Source: Anodontia alba (Eukaryota; Mollusca; Bivalvia; Lucinida; Lucinidae). Taken from it: 64,000 nt of DNA. The notes below the pieces were generated by a model that saw nothing but the letters and a program-made list of their open reading frames with translations, was not told the DNA's origin and did not search any database. Positions 12,272 through 27,200 of this stretch are shown here, one piece after another. The position numbers were made by a program, and so were the translations under genes. The stretch spans positions 21,128,195 to 21,192,194 of the forward strand of contig OZ024831.1 of the NCBI GenBank assembly GCA_964016985.1, given 5' to 3'. Position 1 is the stretch's first letter; each line of letters opens with the position of its first letter.

Positions 12272-15200
12272 ACTTTAAAAGAACAATCAAAAGATTACCT
12301 TCTCCACTTTATCACAGAAATCACTAATTTTTGCTTTTTTATTTTCCTCAGAACTATCCCCAAATAAGAATGGGTTGAACTTCTTCAGCTGAAAAAGGCA
12401 AATTAATACCATATTTACCCTGCATATTTCCACAGACAGGCCCTAGCAAACTGTGTAGACCCTGATCAGATGCTGCAAAATGCAGCATCTGATCAGGGTC
12501 TACACTGTTTACCACTCATCCAGTAGTTTCTTAACACATCAAAAGTGTAAAATGGACTTGGATTGAATTTTGTCGAGTATGGTAAGGAGCTGTCTGAATA
12601 TTTAGGGTAAATATAAGCAATCTCAACCATATGAAGTGCAAAGGGTCTTTAGTCTGTATATACAGTTGACTCTCACTATCTCGACCTCGCTTATCTCGAA
12701 TAACCACTTATCTCAAAGTGAAAATCTGGTCCCTGCCTAAACATGAAACTCTAACAACAGGCAAAAAATATTGTGGAAAAGAAGAGAAATTGCTCCTAAG
12801 GAGCAATTTCTCCTCTTTTCCACAATATTTTCAAATATCCCTAACTTCAAGAATCTAATTACATATATATTTGTTAAATGTGGTTAATTGAATTACGTTT
12901 TCCTCAATTCTGCAAATCTGATATGTCGAGGTACAGATATCTCTAAGTATTTCAGAGAGTCCCTTGGTATTCGAGATAACGAGAGTCGACTGTACTAATT
13001 GATTTCCACTGGCATCTGTTACAATGCCATGAAAACAATAAAATAAAGAAGTTCCACCAACTTTAAATGAACCATTCAAATATTTTTTTCTTTTTTTTTT
13101 TTTGTTTGTTTATATGATTTGGAGTTTTAGAGCCCAGTGAATGCTGTTATGGTCATGTTGAGGGGGTTAGTTAACCGACGCACACTTTTTCTGGGCAGGA
13201 TTTGTGCACATACTTTTGCCTGTAACTGACAACTGCCCTTCTTCAATCAGTGGAAGGGGAGAATGATGGTATAAATGATTTCATGATCAATCTCAAAATA
13301 GTTATATGGCTGTGCTAACATTCGAACTTGGGACAATGCACAGGCTACCAACTCTCCTGTGCAGCCTGGCCCATTCAAATGTAAAGTAGTTACATGGATT
13401 TGTTAGCGTTCTTTCTGTACAAATATTATTTGAAAATAAAATACATATAACCATACTAAATTTAATTTGCCAGATGTGCACATTTCTGAATTCATCTTTG
13501 TCAGTGGGACTAACACCCAGAAGTTGCAAGCAAAATGTTGAAGTGCAGATGTTGGCAAAGACTGCACAATCCCCACAAAGACAGAGGTAGATATCAGGTT
13601 GATGTTTACAATAGGGAACATCTGTGATAACCCGAACCTTCTCTGATTTAAAAAGCCTTCTGATATTTACTGATTGACCCCAAAACAATAAAAAAGGCTT
13701 TAAACAGCCACAGAAGGCTCGGGTTACATCCGTGAGTGAAGCCAAAAACACCAAAAGAAGGAAAGTCACATTACGTTAAGAATAACATCTCCCACGAGAT
13801 TATTTTTAGTTTCTTAACACTTTTAGAAAGTTCACACTGAAAATAATAGTACATTGGAACCTATTTATATGCACAGTTCATTATAAAATAGTTTAAAAGT
13901 GGGCCCAAAAGTGTTGTATCAAAGCAAAAATGTATAGATATTTAGAAATTTATTCTCTATATACGTTTTGTTTGGCTCCAATATGGTCGTTTAACTAATG
14001 GTGTTCTTGCTTTGTATCCCAGCAATAGTGTTATAAAGGTTGTGGTGTATATGGTTAATTTCATATCAGTACCAACGTATCATCATCAGCACAGAAGAAA
14101 TAATTGTATTCTCGTGGACTGGATTTCACTAGCATTGGCTGTGAAGAAGTGTCACAGTTCATTTTCTCACAAATACTAAACACATGAAGTCTATGAGAAA
14201 ATTAATTTCGGGCAAAATAACTGACCTGGGCCATTTTTCTTCACTAAATCCTTTTATTCACACACAAATCAGCCTAAGCATTTTAACAACTCATTCATCT
14301 CAAACTGTTCCTACACCAGTTTTTCATTTTGATATGCTACACCAAACCACCTTATAACACTTATGCTGAGATCCAAGGCAATAACCAAGTTATCTAAACA
14401 ACTGTGTTGTATCCAAACAAAAATATATAGATTATATAGAAAAATGACCATATATGGTCATTTTTCTATATAATCTATACATTTTTGTTTGGATACAACA
14501 CTTTTAAGATCCATCTTTAAACTGATTTATAATTAATACCATCCTGTTTTGAACCATCTTATAAAGTTGTTCAAGTGTAATTAGTTTCTATAGTAACATC
14601 CCTATTCATTTATTCATTCATAGTTGTGCCTTCCTTCAATGATGATTTTATTTGTTTGTGGTATGACTGGCTGATGACTTGGTGTTTTACACCTCCTTTC
14701 ACATATTTTAAGTCAAATCAGGATGATGAAGGGATAATAATGAAAGACTCTATGCAATAAAGTGCCATACAGTCACTAGATGAACTCCACCTCTTGCAGG
14801 ATTCGAACCCTGAACCTTCTGATCTGAAGTCAGGAGTGAACTATTCAGCCACTCAGTAGATTTGTGAAGTATGAGAATACCTGCTCAATGTACAAACATG
14901 CAATCACTGAAGGTTTTAGTCTTTCTCAAATAGATGTACATGAATAAGCTTTCCTGTTGGTATGTAGTATTTTATACACCTTGTCATACAGTTATGTAGA
15001 AGTACAACTAACAAACCTCTTTATACCAACACTTGATACAACCACAAAATTTGTTAAAATAGCAATTTGACTGTAACGAAACTTTCATTTGAGAGGTAAC
15101 AATAAGTCACTAATTGTGTAAGAATATTGTTTTTAATAGTTTCAAAAAACATTTGTTTTGGATATTTTTTAGAATTGCCTCACTGAGGCAATTCTAACAA

Positions 15201-18200
15201 ATATCCAAAACATTTGTTCTATGAGAAAATAAGAACAAAACAAGACCTTTCTTACATATCAATCTGCTCATTAAGTATTCAGTACAAAAGCAAATTCATT
15301 TTAATGGCAATGTCTTTGAGAACAAATGCTGTCCTTGTAATGAGAGTTCACTGTAACTACCTGATTGATGATGTCATCAAGCAGCCCTTCTATAGTTGTA
15401 AACTTCCCTGGCATTGTGGTAAGAGCTGTAGTAAATTCTAATTCTGGTATCTTCACATGACATAACTCACTCTATAAATAAGATGAATCAAATATAAAAG
15501 GGTCTGTATTTACTGCACAACCAGTAAAATCCTAGTTCCAAACAGATAAATGCCAAGAATTCCTTGAGGGGAGCAATTAATTTTGCAATGGGAGGAAATG
15601 AAACAGCTTCACTTTGCAAAACTGGCTACTTCCTTTTATCTCACTGGTGAACAGAGAATATATTAACCTCATTATTTCATAGCTTTAAATATGCACTAGA
15701 TTTAGGGCATAATGGCATTGAAAATTTTCATTTTGGGAGGTATATCGTCGGTTTTCGGTCTGACCATAAAACCGAGGTATATCGTTGGTTTTATGGTCCG
15801 TAAAAGACAATATATCTCCCCAAATGAAAATTTTCATTATGATTATCCCCATTCAAATAAACTTCATCAGCTTTAAAATCCCTGCGGAAACCTTCAATGC
15901 TTGTTTTCTAATCATTTGTTTTGTTAAAAAAACCAAATGCTAGCCAATGAAGTGCATTAGAATATGAGATTAGCTACTTCTTTTTATTTCATTTCATAGC
16001 TCTAGATAAGTGCTTTTTAAGCCAAAAAATATTGATATGTTTTCGTATTTCTCCATGAAAACATATGTTGTGGAGACTCATTAGCAGAACCTTGCTGAGG
16101 CACTTCTAATGAATACCCAGAACATATGTTTTTGTGGCAAAATAAAAAAAATATTATCTCTTATCTGGAGCTATGTTATTTTTGTTTGTTTTCATTTTTT
16201 GCACAATAACTGTAATGGCACTAAAGGTACATCAGTGCTATTTGATTAGGGTCTTCACAGTTTTGGTAACCAGAGAGGGACTGGATAACATTTAATTCAT
16301 TAGCAAAAAAATAAACAACAAAGACCCTTGTCAAACATACTGCCCAGATGCCTAAGGCTGATGTGGGCCTTCACTGTTTCCATCGGGTTTATGAGATGGT
16401 TCAAATATTAAAGTTTTACTCGCTCAACAGCCATGATGCAAAAAAGTGCAATCATACAGTTGTAATACTAACACTGCAATAATGTCAATTTTCGCTTATT
16501 CTTTTTTTTTTTTCCAGAAGCATAGCTCCAGAAGTTTTTCATTTGAAAAGCATTGATTTTTTTTTATTTCTCCATGAACATATACTGAAAGGAAAAAGAA
16601 AATGCAGAGTAGAGTTTTTTCCTTCTTATTTTAACCATTTTTTACGGTGTTTACTATAGCCATACACTTTTACAGATTGTCCTGTGAATGTGAACCGCGG
16701 GTATACGAGTCTTTGGTCGATGTGCTATCTACCCAGTGTGTGAAATCATTCAACTGTGCCAAAATTTCGTGCAAAACAAGCATGTTTAAACCTTCAGCAC
16801 AAGATTTCCTCACACCATTTGGTACACTTCAACGATACACAATGCTCTTCGATTCTTTTACTGATTTTCCTTTTCATTTTTACGCTACTTTGAACTTTTT
16901 TTCAATCGTGGTATGATTGACTGATGTTCAGAGGGGTAGGGCAATTGCGTTGCTGATGCAGGGTCAGAGGCAACAGCAAGTTGCCAATCCTTTTGGGGTT
17001 AACGTCTCAACAATTGAACGTCTTGTTAGACGTTTAAGGGAGACAGGGCATTAAGCAGATCGACCACGGTCTGGGCGTCCACGCGTGATGTCGCGACGTC
17101 AAGACAGGACAATCCGTCTGGCACATTTGCGGAATCGTCATCTCACTGCTACCGAAACTGCCCTTAATGCAGTAGGTACCCATAATCGACAAATTTCTCC
17201 GAAGACTGTTGGAAGTCGATTGCGTGAGATTGGTCTTCGAGCTCGTCGTCCATACGTTGGTCTGCCTCTGACCCAGGCATGTAGGTTGCATCGTATGGCG
17301 TGGTTGAAGGCGCATGCGCCCAGGCTATTTCCGATGAGGCAGTGGAGACGAGTTCTTTTTACGGACGAGTCTAGGTTCACTCTGTATCGCGCAGATGGTC
17401 CACGTCGCGTGTACCGACGTCGCGGAGAACGCTTTGCCGACGCCTGTGTTGTCGAACGGGATCGGTTTGGGGGTGGCTCCGTTATGGTCTGGGGAGGCAT
17501 TGCTCACGGGATAAAATCACAGTTGATTATTGTTGCGGGCAATATGACCGCAGTAAGTTATAGGGATGAGATCTTGCGTCCTGTTGCAGTCCTGCTTGTG
17601 CAACAACGTAATCTGATTCTGCAGCAGGACAATGCCCGACCACATGTTGTCGAGTTTGTCAGGATTTCCTGGCAAACAATAACATCGCACCACTAGCATG
17701 GCCACCGTACAGTCCAGATTCGACCCCAATAGAGCACATGTGGGATGAGCTGGACAGAAGGGTTAGGAAGCGCCTAAATCCCCCCGCAACTCTCGCACAA
17801 CTAAGGAATGCGTTGATCGATGAATGGAAAAACATCCCGATGCAAACTGTCAATGCTTTGGTTAACTCTATCCAAAGGAGAATTAGGGCAGCAATGGCAG
17901 CAAGAGGGGGGCACACCCGATATTGATTTTCAGTTTGATTTTGATTTCAAGATTTGGGGGGTAGCTACCAATGAACTTCAATAACTCGAGACTTGTTGAT
18001 CACAAACCAATGAAATTTGGAACTTTTGTTCCATACATGTACCGTTTTGTAATCATAGTAAAATATTTAACAAACTTTTTCAAACTTGAATGAAATTTAG
18101 GAAAAAATTTACTCTGCGTTTCTTTTTCCTTTCAGTATATATGTTGTGATACTCATTAGAAGCATCTCATTGCAGTGCTTCTAATCAGTACCCACAACAC

Positions 18201-21200
18201 GTTTTCTTTGAAAATAACAAAAACATTATTTAGATACCCCCTCTTATCTGGAGTTATGGAGTGATGTATAAAGGAAATCAAAATGCAAGTTGCTAATACC
18301 TTGCCACTATCATGTGGTGGGCAGATAACTCTGTCAAAAATTGACAGAATTTGCCCATTAGCAATTCTGAACCAGACCTCCATAATATCAATGCAAAACC
18401 AAGTTTGGTGAACTCAATTGATATTTTCTCAAGTTATTGTCCAGAAACAAAAATACAGACTTGTGTGAAATGATAATATCCCACCACTATCGTGTCATGG
18501 GGAAATAACTGTCGAAAATTGATGTAATGTACCCTAATGCATTCCCAAACCAGATCTCCACAATATCAATGCACATATCCAGTTTGGTGAAAATCCACTA
18601 ACATTTACTCAAGTTACCCTCCAGAAACATAAATTAAGACATGTCATGGACAGATAACTCTGTCAAAAATTGAGGAAAACTGGCCATTAGCAATCCCAAA
18701 CCAGAGCTCCACAATATCAATGCACATACCAAGTTTGGTGAAAATCCAATGAAATTTACTCAAGTTATTGTCCAGAAACAAAAATACAAATGGACAGATG
18801 GATGACAGACAGACGGATGGACACACAGATGATCAACTTGAAACCATAACACCCCGCCACTATCGTTTGGCGCGGTATAAAAATTGACAAACTTTGTCCA
18901 ATAACAATCCCAAACCACACACTCCTGATATACATACATATGTAGGCAAAATCTGAAATCAATGTATCAAAAACCATTCAAGTTAGAGAGTGGAAACCAA
19001 GCCCTGATGGACTGACAGGTGGACTGACAGGCTGCAGGATGGATGGACGGACTTAGGGACAGACAGACACTTGGAGGAGAAAACATAATACCCCACCACT
19101 ATCCTCTGGTAAGGTATAACAAATCAATTACTTAAGGGGAATAAATATCTTTTCAGGAGAGGCAACCTATCAAAATTGTTTTTGCCTCTCTTCTGAAAAG
19201 GAGTCTACTCAAAATGGAAAGAAAAAATCGGGGAGCGAATGCTTACCATTTAGAGTAGACCCCTTTTCAAAAAGGACTTGGTATGCCAAAAAATTACAAA
19301 AGCAATAATTATTTTACTGAAAAATACTCCTGGACCCAGTTGTTCCAAGTGCCGTTAGCTTAACAAGCTCGTTAGTGGTCAAAATGTTAACTGTTCTAGT
19401 AAGTATAATATCTAATTCACAGGTATTTTTGCTGAAAAAATGTGAGTAGCTTTTGCAAATGCAAAAGCTACTCACATTTTTTCAGCACAAATATTAATAT
19501 ATAAGACGTATTTGATGATAAAATTTTAATGATATGTAAACTAACAACAACGTTAGTTTTGAACAACTGGGCACAGACAAATAGGTTGTAAGCTGATCCA
19601 GACCTTGGTTGCTTACAAACGTGTAGGGCAACTTGTGCATGAAACTTCTGATTATAAATGAATACCTTGAGAACATCTCTAGACAAGTCTGTAATATCTG
19701 TTAATTTTAGTGTTATCCTGGTTCCCTTGTCTGCTATTCCTGAGCCTCCTTTCACTTCATTGTCCCGGTAACCACAGGCATCACAGTTTGTAGCCATGAT
19801 TACCACCTCCTTGAAGTGTGGTATATCTAACAGGAGTCAAGGTCAAATCAAGGTGTAAAATGTCTAACGAATTCTGTTCTTGCTGTCCCCCATCCAAATT
19901 GAGTGTATCTTAATGATGATACTAACTAATGAACCATAAGTTTTGTTTGGTGGGTATGACTGATTTTGTTGGGGTTTAACGACATGTCAACCCTTGTGGG
20001 TCATTTTGTTTTGTCTCCCAGAGAAAGAGAGAAGACAGACAGAAGAGATAGTAGAGGAAACAAAAAAAGAGAGGGACAGGAGAGAAAGAGGAAAATGAAT
20101 GAAAGTGAAGAAACAGAATAAATAAAAACATTCCCTGTCTATCCTTACCTGCTACAAGGATAGCAGGCCTTGCCCAAATGTAAGCCCATATCAGTTGGAT
20201 GCCCCGGTGACGGAAAATACAGAACACCTTTGCCTCACCCAACCGCCCCGACGGTGGGTATGTATTTGGTTAGTTCAACAGGTAGTAACAGAATAAATTT
20301 CATTGCCACATGTGTCTTAAAATAGACAGTAAATGCAATTTACCTTGTGTAAATTAGTCCATAGTAAGGAAATTGTTGTAAACAGTTTTCTCTAATCAAA
20401 ACAAAATCCACCTTTTTATATCTTTGTATTCCTATTGCTAATAATTAACCTTTATCACTCTGGGCAAATTAAGCAGGCAATAAAATGATGAAATCTTTCT
20501 AAGGAGACAATTTGCATGAAATGTCAATGCCTATTTATAGTTTTGTATTTCTGTCACTAATCATTAACCTTCACTACTCTCTGGGCAAATTCAACAGATG
20601 ATAAACTGATGAAATATTTCCTATTTTTGTCCCAGGTAATATGCTTTGACCCTTCATGAATATTGTCTCCTTAGTGTGACAAATTGAAGAAATATTTCTT
20701 TTGTTCCCCAGAAAATAGGCTGTGACCTTTCATGCAATTTGCATGAAAGGTCAAAGCCTATTTTCTGGCACTATGGAGATAATTTGCATCAATGGTCAAA
20801 GCCTATTTTCTATGGAAAAGAAATAATAATAATAAATAATCAAATTTGATCTGCTCCATTTTTTACCCAGTATGCTAAACCTTAAACTCACACTGAAAGG
20901 ATACCGACAAGTTTCATGTTAGTTGTACAGGGTGCATTACAGTTAGGACAGTTCGCTGGAAATGTTAATACCTGAAATGAGACAAAATACCGTATTTATA
21001 TAAATATTGAGTCACCTATACTACTTACCAAATCTGTCCTGAAGGTTGAATCAGTCCATTTTATTGCCTCTTGTTGTGTCAAAAAAAATTCTAAAAATTA
21101 CTGGATGAGTGACAAACTGTAGACTGATCAGATACTGCATTCTGTACCATTTGATCTTTCTAAACTGACTGTTCAGGTCTATTGGTCCAAATACCTGGAC

Positions 21201-24200
21201 TACATATGGTAGCATTTATTTAATGATTACCACTGAGCAAATTCACCAATTGTTAAATTGATATTTTTCTTATTTTCCCAGAAAATAGGCTTCAAAATTC
21301 CATGCAAATTGTCTTCTTACTTTTTTTTCCCCAGAAAATAGACTTTGACATTCCATGCAAATTGTCTCCTAAGGAGAAATCCACCTTTTTATATATATAC
21401 CTTTTCCTAAGGAGATAATTTGCAGGGTTTATCAATGCCTATTTCCTGGGAAAAATAAGAAATATCAGCAATTAGTTATCTGCTGTCAGAGTTTATTTAC
21501 CCAGTGTGGAAGCGTTAAACCATTAGTCAAAATAAAAATGTACAGTATATAATCAAGGCTCCTAGTTGATTTGTTCTACAGCACATAGACTGCAGAAGCA
21601 CAGTGAAGGACATTATCATGCTGCAAGGATGCTATAAGACCCATTATGTCATGAAACACTGATTTCTGCTTGTTGAAGCTGCTATTTAGATGTGTTTATT
21701 TCATCATTGGGCATGATTTTTCATCATCAAATAAAACAACTAACATTTCTTTCATTTTCATACAGTTTATGAAGTGAACTGAATAATGTCTTTGCAAGAA
21801 AACACAGAAATTATTTTAACTCACATAATCACACTGAATGTAAGATTCTTTTTATCATAAATCCCAAAAATAAGATTTTAATGTGATTCTAAAAATATTT
21901 TTTTTAGCTGTAAAACAATGAAAATTGTTCACTTGTAAAAGTCTAGGATGACAAATTACATCACATGGTAATTCTTTTGCCACAAAATCAATGAGGTTAA
22001 ATGAGCCACACCATGAAAACCTCAAATTATTTTATCATACATCATACTGCATTAGTCATATAATAAAGATATCACATTACCTCATCTTTTGCATTAAATT
22101 CTGGTTCAGGTTCTGGCTCCATATCTACCTGGAAAACAAGAATTAAATTTCATCAAAAGGATGTCAGAAGTACTGTTTCTGCAAAAGAAAAAAATAATTT
22201 TCAACTGTTACTCAACACTGTGATATCTAAATGTTATATCCTGCCATGTTCAGTTATTCTTGTCCTCCAAATCACATATACAATAATCTACATTAATCTC
22301 TGACTCTATCACCTATAGTTTTCAAAAGTTCAGAATCTCTTCAAAACTGGAATAGCCCAATGTTGTCAGATACCTTTTTTAAATTTTCCATTAATTTAGA
22401 ATCAAGTTATTTGACCTTTAATTCACAGAAATTCAATAATAAACTAGAAACTTTCAAAAATATATTAAAGAAAAGCAAACTAACTTGATACAAAACTTTG
22501 ATGCAAAAGTTAACTGATGTACGGACAGATGGATGAATATTCAAAAGGTGGCCGGGGATATAATGACATGAATGAAATGACAACCCCTAACAGGGTGAAG
22601 TAAGGAAAATATACTAGTAGAATCTCTGCTAACTGATACAATGGAACTTACTGCTAATCCTAGCACCTCATTCTGCTGTTTAGTCCTTGTGTAATGTGTC
22701 ACTGTCATCTCAGGATCAGTACTAGGGGCATGAGTTGGAAAAGTTAAGGCAAATAAAAAAATCTCATTTTCATTACAATAGCTATCTCAGAGACATTTTA
22801 TGCATGCACTTTTATTTATGAATGGATGGATGGCAGTCTTCGTGAAAAGTGCACGACCGCCTGGCATTTTTTCATTTTGTCCTGCAAAAACTTTTAGTCT
22901 GTCTGACAAATATCCTGTGAATCTTAGCATAGAAAGTAATATTCTGACAACAAATATGCTTTCAGTCCTGTAGATACTTATCTGTCTGTAAAAGATTACA
23001 GTCTGTCTGACAGCTGTCCTGCATCAGTAGGAAAGATTTCGCGAAGACTGGGATGGATTCATTTATTGCTTAGCATGCTGGATAAAATCTCAGCAGAGAA
23101 CATTTTGATACATTTCCCTAATAAACAAATAGGATCTGACAATTCTATTTTAGAAAAAAATGTCAAACCCTGACTTATTGTAGAAATTAGAAAACATATC
23201 ATCAGCTTGTCTGCTGAATTTTCCCAGACAAAGATAAAGATTTTTCCAAATTGCCAGAGTGAACCAAACAAACACTACTCGCAGACAAGACAACAGAACA
23301 AGTCATTGTTGGTGTAAAGGATATGGATTTTCAATAAAGCTGTTTCCACTAGGGTCATCTATTATCTGAAAGTAAAGTATATATACATATACAGTTGACT
23401 CTCGTTATCTCGACCTCACTTATCTCGAATAACAGCTTATCTCGAAGTGAAAATCTGGTCCCTGCCTTAACATGAAAATCTAACAACATGTAAAAAATAT
23501 AGTGGAAAAGAGAAGAAATTGCTCCTAAGGAGCAATTTCTCCTCTTTTCCACAATATTTTTAATATATCTCTAACTTCAAGAGTCCAATTACACATATAT
23601 TTGTTAAATGTGGTTAATCGAATTAGTTTTTCCTCAATTCTGCAAATCTGATATGTCGAAGTACGGATATCTCGACCTATTTCAGAGAGTCCCGTGGAAT
23701 TCGAGATAACGAGAGTCGACTGTAGTTGGTTTCTAAGGAATGGCATGACATTATAATGAGGTTAAAGTATTAAGTAAGTATATATCAGATGACTTGTTAA
23801 GAAGAAGTATTTGATGGTAATTATTTTTTTTCCAATTCTCCATGAAAACATATGTTGTGGGACTCATTAGAAGAACCTCACTGACACACTTCTAATGAGT
23901 ACCAACATATGAGTCTGTGGCGAATTATCAATAGTCCTCCATCACAAGTCTTATGACATATATATTTGTCCTCCTGAAGTTAGTAAACCAGTAAATCTTA
24001 AGGCAATTATCTTATGATATCTTTTACCAGTGTTACTGTGGGTACTTTTTAATTCATTGTCTCTATATTTGTGAATAAACAAAACAGTTACAAAAGAAAC
24101 TGCATTCATGGGCACCCTAATTCTGAATGCTATTTACAGGCATTTGGAAGATAAAATTCTTTAAACAAAACTAGAATGTAAAACTCTAATGTTACAAAAT

Positions 24201-27200
24201 GTAATGAAAACCTTCTTTATAGATAACCTTATCTATAAGATCACTGAAGGAGTGGGCTTAAGTTTAAAAAAACTCAAGTCCAGTATCTTTCAACCATCCA
24301 AGTATAAAAGTACAGTACTTTCCTATAGAATTTGAATCAAAATATGTGAAAGGAGTTCTTGCCAAACCCAAACAAATTCATCAAAATTATTTTCTGGCTG
24401 GGAGCAAAGTCACCCTGCACCCCCACCAGGGTACTGCCCTGGATCCGGAAGGGGCCTATGTGACCCCTTGATCTCCACAATAATTAAGTCTTACTCCTTG
24501 CTGCTCTTCAGCATACATGCTTCTAGATGTGGTCAATAGCTCCTTGTATTTTCATACAGATGAGCTAAAAGTGGCAGACAATCTACATGTACAAAGCATA
24601 TTCAATTCCAATAAATAACTATAACCACTTGGGATTCCTTGCTGACAAGGATGAATGAGACAAAACTGTCTAGCAAGGACACACAAGTTCTACTAGCAGA
24701 CATTCACTAAAAAGACTTGCTACCATATTCACCTGAAATATTTGGATTCCTTAACTTCACATCATACTTGTCCTAAAATTATTACAAATCCATTTTACTA
24801 ACTGTATGTTTAAAAATGCTTGAAAAGTGGCAAACTGTGTAGTCCCTGATCTGATGCCTGCATTCAATCTACAATCTGGGTCTGAGTCTACCTGGCTTGC
24901 TCAGACTTGTCTGTCTGAAAAGTCTGATTAAAGAGGCAATATATGTTGTATGACATATTCTGCATGTGATATACATGACAAAGAAAAAACAAAATGAACA
25001 AAAACAATTAATAATAAAAAGAAAACTGTTTTTTTTTTTTTTTTTTGGTGAAGTATGAATACTTACAAATTTAAATGGCTTTTCTACTTTCTTAAGTTCT
25101 TCTAGTTTTTGAATAAACTGGTCAATTTGAGAAGCTATATCTGGGTAATCCACCTGAAATTGTATGTTTATATTTGTAAAAAAAAAAAAAGAACAAAAAA
25201 GAAGACAAAAACATGGCAACCTAGAAAAGGTTTTTTAGAAAAAACAACAACAAAAAACAAAACAAAACAAATGCCCCCCCCCGCCAAGCCCCCCCACACA
25301 CCCCACCATTGTCATTCCTGCAGGTGACATGTTGTCTTGTCTTCAACATTTTTACCAAGTATCATCAAAATATTGTGTAGGGTATTTGAGTTACAGAATG
25401 GACACAAAATCAAATTTAAACACTAAACACAAGAAGGGTAAATAAATCAAAAAGTAAGAAAGTCAGAGTTGTTGTTCTTGTACTCAACATGTCGTCTTGT
25501 CCTGTTCTACATTTCTACCAAGTATCTAAATATTCCAAGGGGTATTCAAGTTACAGAGGGGACACAAAATCAAATTCAAACAAGAAGGGGCAGATAACTC
25601 TAAAAGTAAGAATGCCAAAGTTGTCCTTCTTGTATGTAACATGTTGTCTCTTCCTGTTCTACATTTCTACCAAGTATCATAAAGATATTCCAAAGGGTAT
25701 TTAACTTACAGAGCAGACACAAAATCAATACATAATCACTGTAAAATATAACAAAGGGAGATAACACCAAAAGTTAGAAAGGCAGAGTTGTCATTTTTGT
25801 ACGGAACAAGTAATCTGATCCTGTTCTACATTTCTACCAAATACTATCAAAGTATTCCGAAGGGTATTTGAGTTACAGAGTGGACATGAAATATATTTCA
25901 AACAAAACAAAGGTAGATAACTCCAAAATAAAGAAAGCCAGAGTTGTCATTCTTGTATGCGACATGTTGTCCCATGCTGTTCTACATTTCTACCAAGTAA
26001 CATAATATGAAATTAGGCACTACCTAGATGCGTGCAAAGCCACCCCACTACATAGGCCTCCCAGGAGGTAACATGTTCCCTAAAAATAATCGACCATGTC
26101 CCCTAAAAGTAATTTTCAAAATTACCATGTTCCCTATTCCCATAACATTTGTTTTGCTACCCTGTTCTCATAAAATATTTTCCAACGTTCCCTGAAAGGA
26201 AAAGACTAATGAGCATGATCCCTTGTTCCCCAACCCCCCACCCCTTCCCCGCCGCCCTTTAAAAGGTATTATGCTTTAAAGTAAAGAACTTTACAAACAA
26301 TGAATTTTGACACACATTTGATCAAAATCGGTGGAAAATTATGTAAGTTATAGGCAAATGAATATTTTAACATTGGAGGAATGGGCGCCGCCATTTTGAA
26401 TATTTAATGAGGTTCCATAAAAATTAAAATTCATTTCATAAAGGTAGTTATTCTCATAAAGTTAGTTTATTTTGGGGGAAATGATTGCTTGTCACTATAA
26501 TTAAAAGATTATTAAAATATGCAGCAAAATTATTCGTAAAAACCCTTTAAAATGTGGTTTTGCATATTAAATTTGGGTGTGTGACGTCACAAAGCCTACA
26601 ATATGGCGGCATCCCTGACAGCCATTTTAAATGTATTCAAACCAGCATAATTTGCTTATTTCTAGGCAGTTTTGAAAACTCTTGCATCAAAGTAAATGGC
26701 TTGTTAAGCACTTCACTCCAAGATATACTTACAACTTATATTGCGTTCCCCTTTAAAAGACTTCATACATAGTATATAACCCAGGAACCATGCAGAATTC
26801 CTGGCCGCTTGCATGACTCCAGCACATTGATAGGCTGAGACAGGTCCGGTGGCCGAGAGACAAAAGAGAGAGCGCATATTCATGTGCATGCATGAGAAAA
26901 GGTGAGGCTTGTATAGGATATGTGGTGGTGGCGTTTGTGGGGTGTGTGTGTGTGTGTTGGGGGCGGGGGCGGGGAGGAGGAGAGGGTGTCATCAATATCC
27001 TGTATCCCTGGAAGTCAACAGACGAACATCTTATATCCCTTCTGTGTATTCCCTGCAATATCTCTACTTTTATTTGTTTTTAAATATCCATAAAATTACC
27101 AAACTGGGTTCCAAATATACCACATCCTCGGTAGTAAAATGTCAAATATCCCATACTACTTCAAGTAGAAAGGCAAATATACCACATCCCTAAAACTACT

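Larger units (their letters stand above)
16521..18258. mobile_element. Family H MITE copy 5, split by a Tc1 element
   Basis: The left half (16521-16582, from CATAGCTCCAGAAG to CTCCATGAACATA) and the right half (18140-18258, TATGTTGTGATACTCATTAG to TCTTATCTGGAGTTATG) together make one family H element. The interruption is the 1.56-kb Tc1 element, placed at the TA in ACATATGTTG within the palindromic core. Confidence 0.85.
19827..20904 (-). other. ZPR1: U12-type GT-AG intron (ZPR1 intron 9)
   Basis: On the minus strand the intron starts GTATCCTTT (20904 down), an exact match to the U12 5' splice-site consensus. A branch-site-like ACCTTGACT at 19835-19843 puts the branch adenosine about 11 nt before the terminal AG. 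It is a phase-1 intron cutting the Asp codon between LV and IPHF inside zinc finger 2. Contains an interspersed repeat at 19965-20262 and a family G cluster. Confidence 0.9.

Noticed and set aside
13302..13769. 155-codon minus-strand open frame with a hydrophobic start
   Set aside because: Lies in ZPR1 intron 11, its 3' part overlaps a SINE, and it shows no recognisable domain or flanking exon signals. Probably chance.
17138..17500. 120-codon minus-strand frame in the Tc1 element
   Set aside because: Shadow of the GC-rich plus-strand transposase.
22652..23365. Conventional GT-AG intron between ZPR1 exons 6 and 7
   Set aside because: No GT after ENP before the in-frame TGA, and the AG in CCCCTAG would delete the conserved HAP residues; the AT-AC solution fits exactly.
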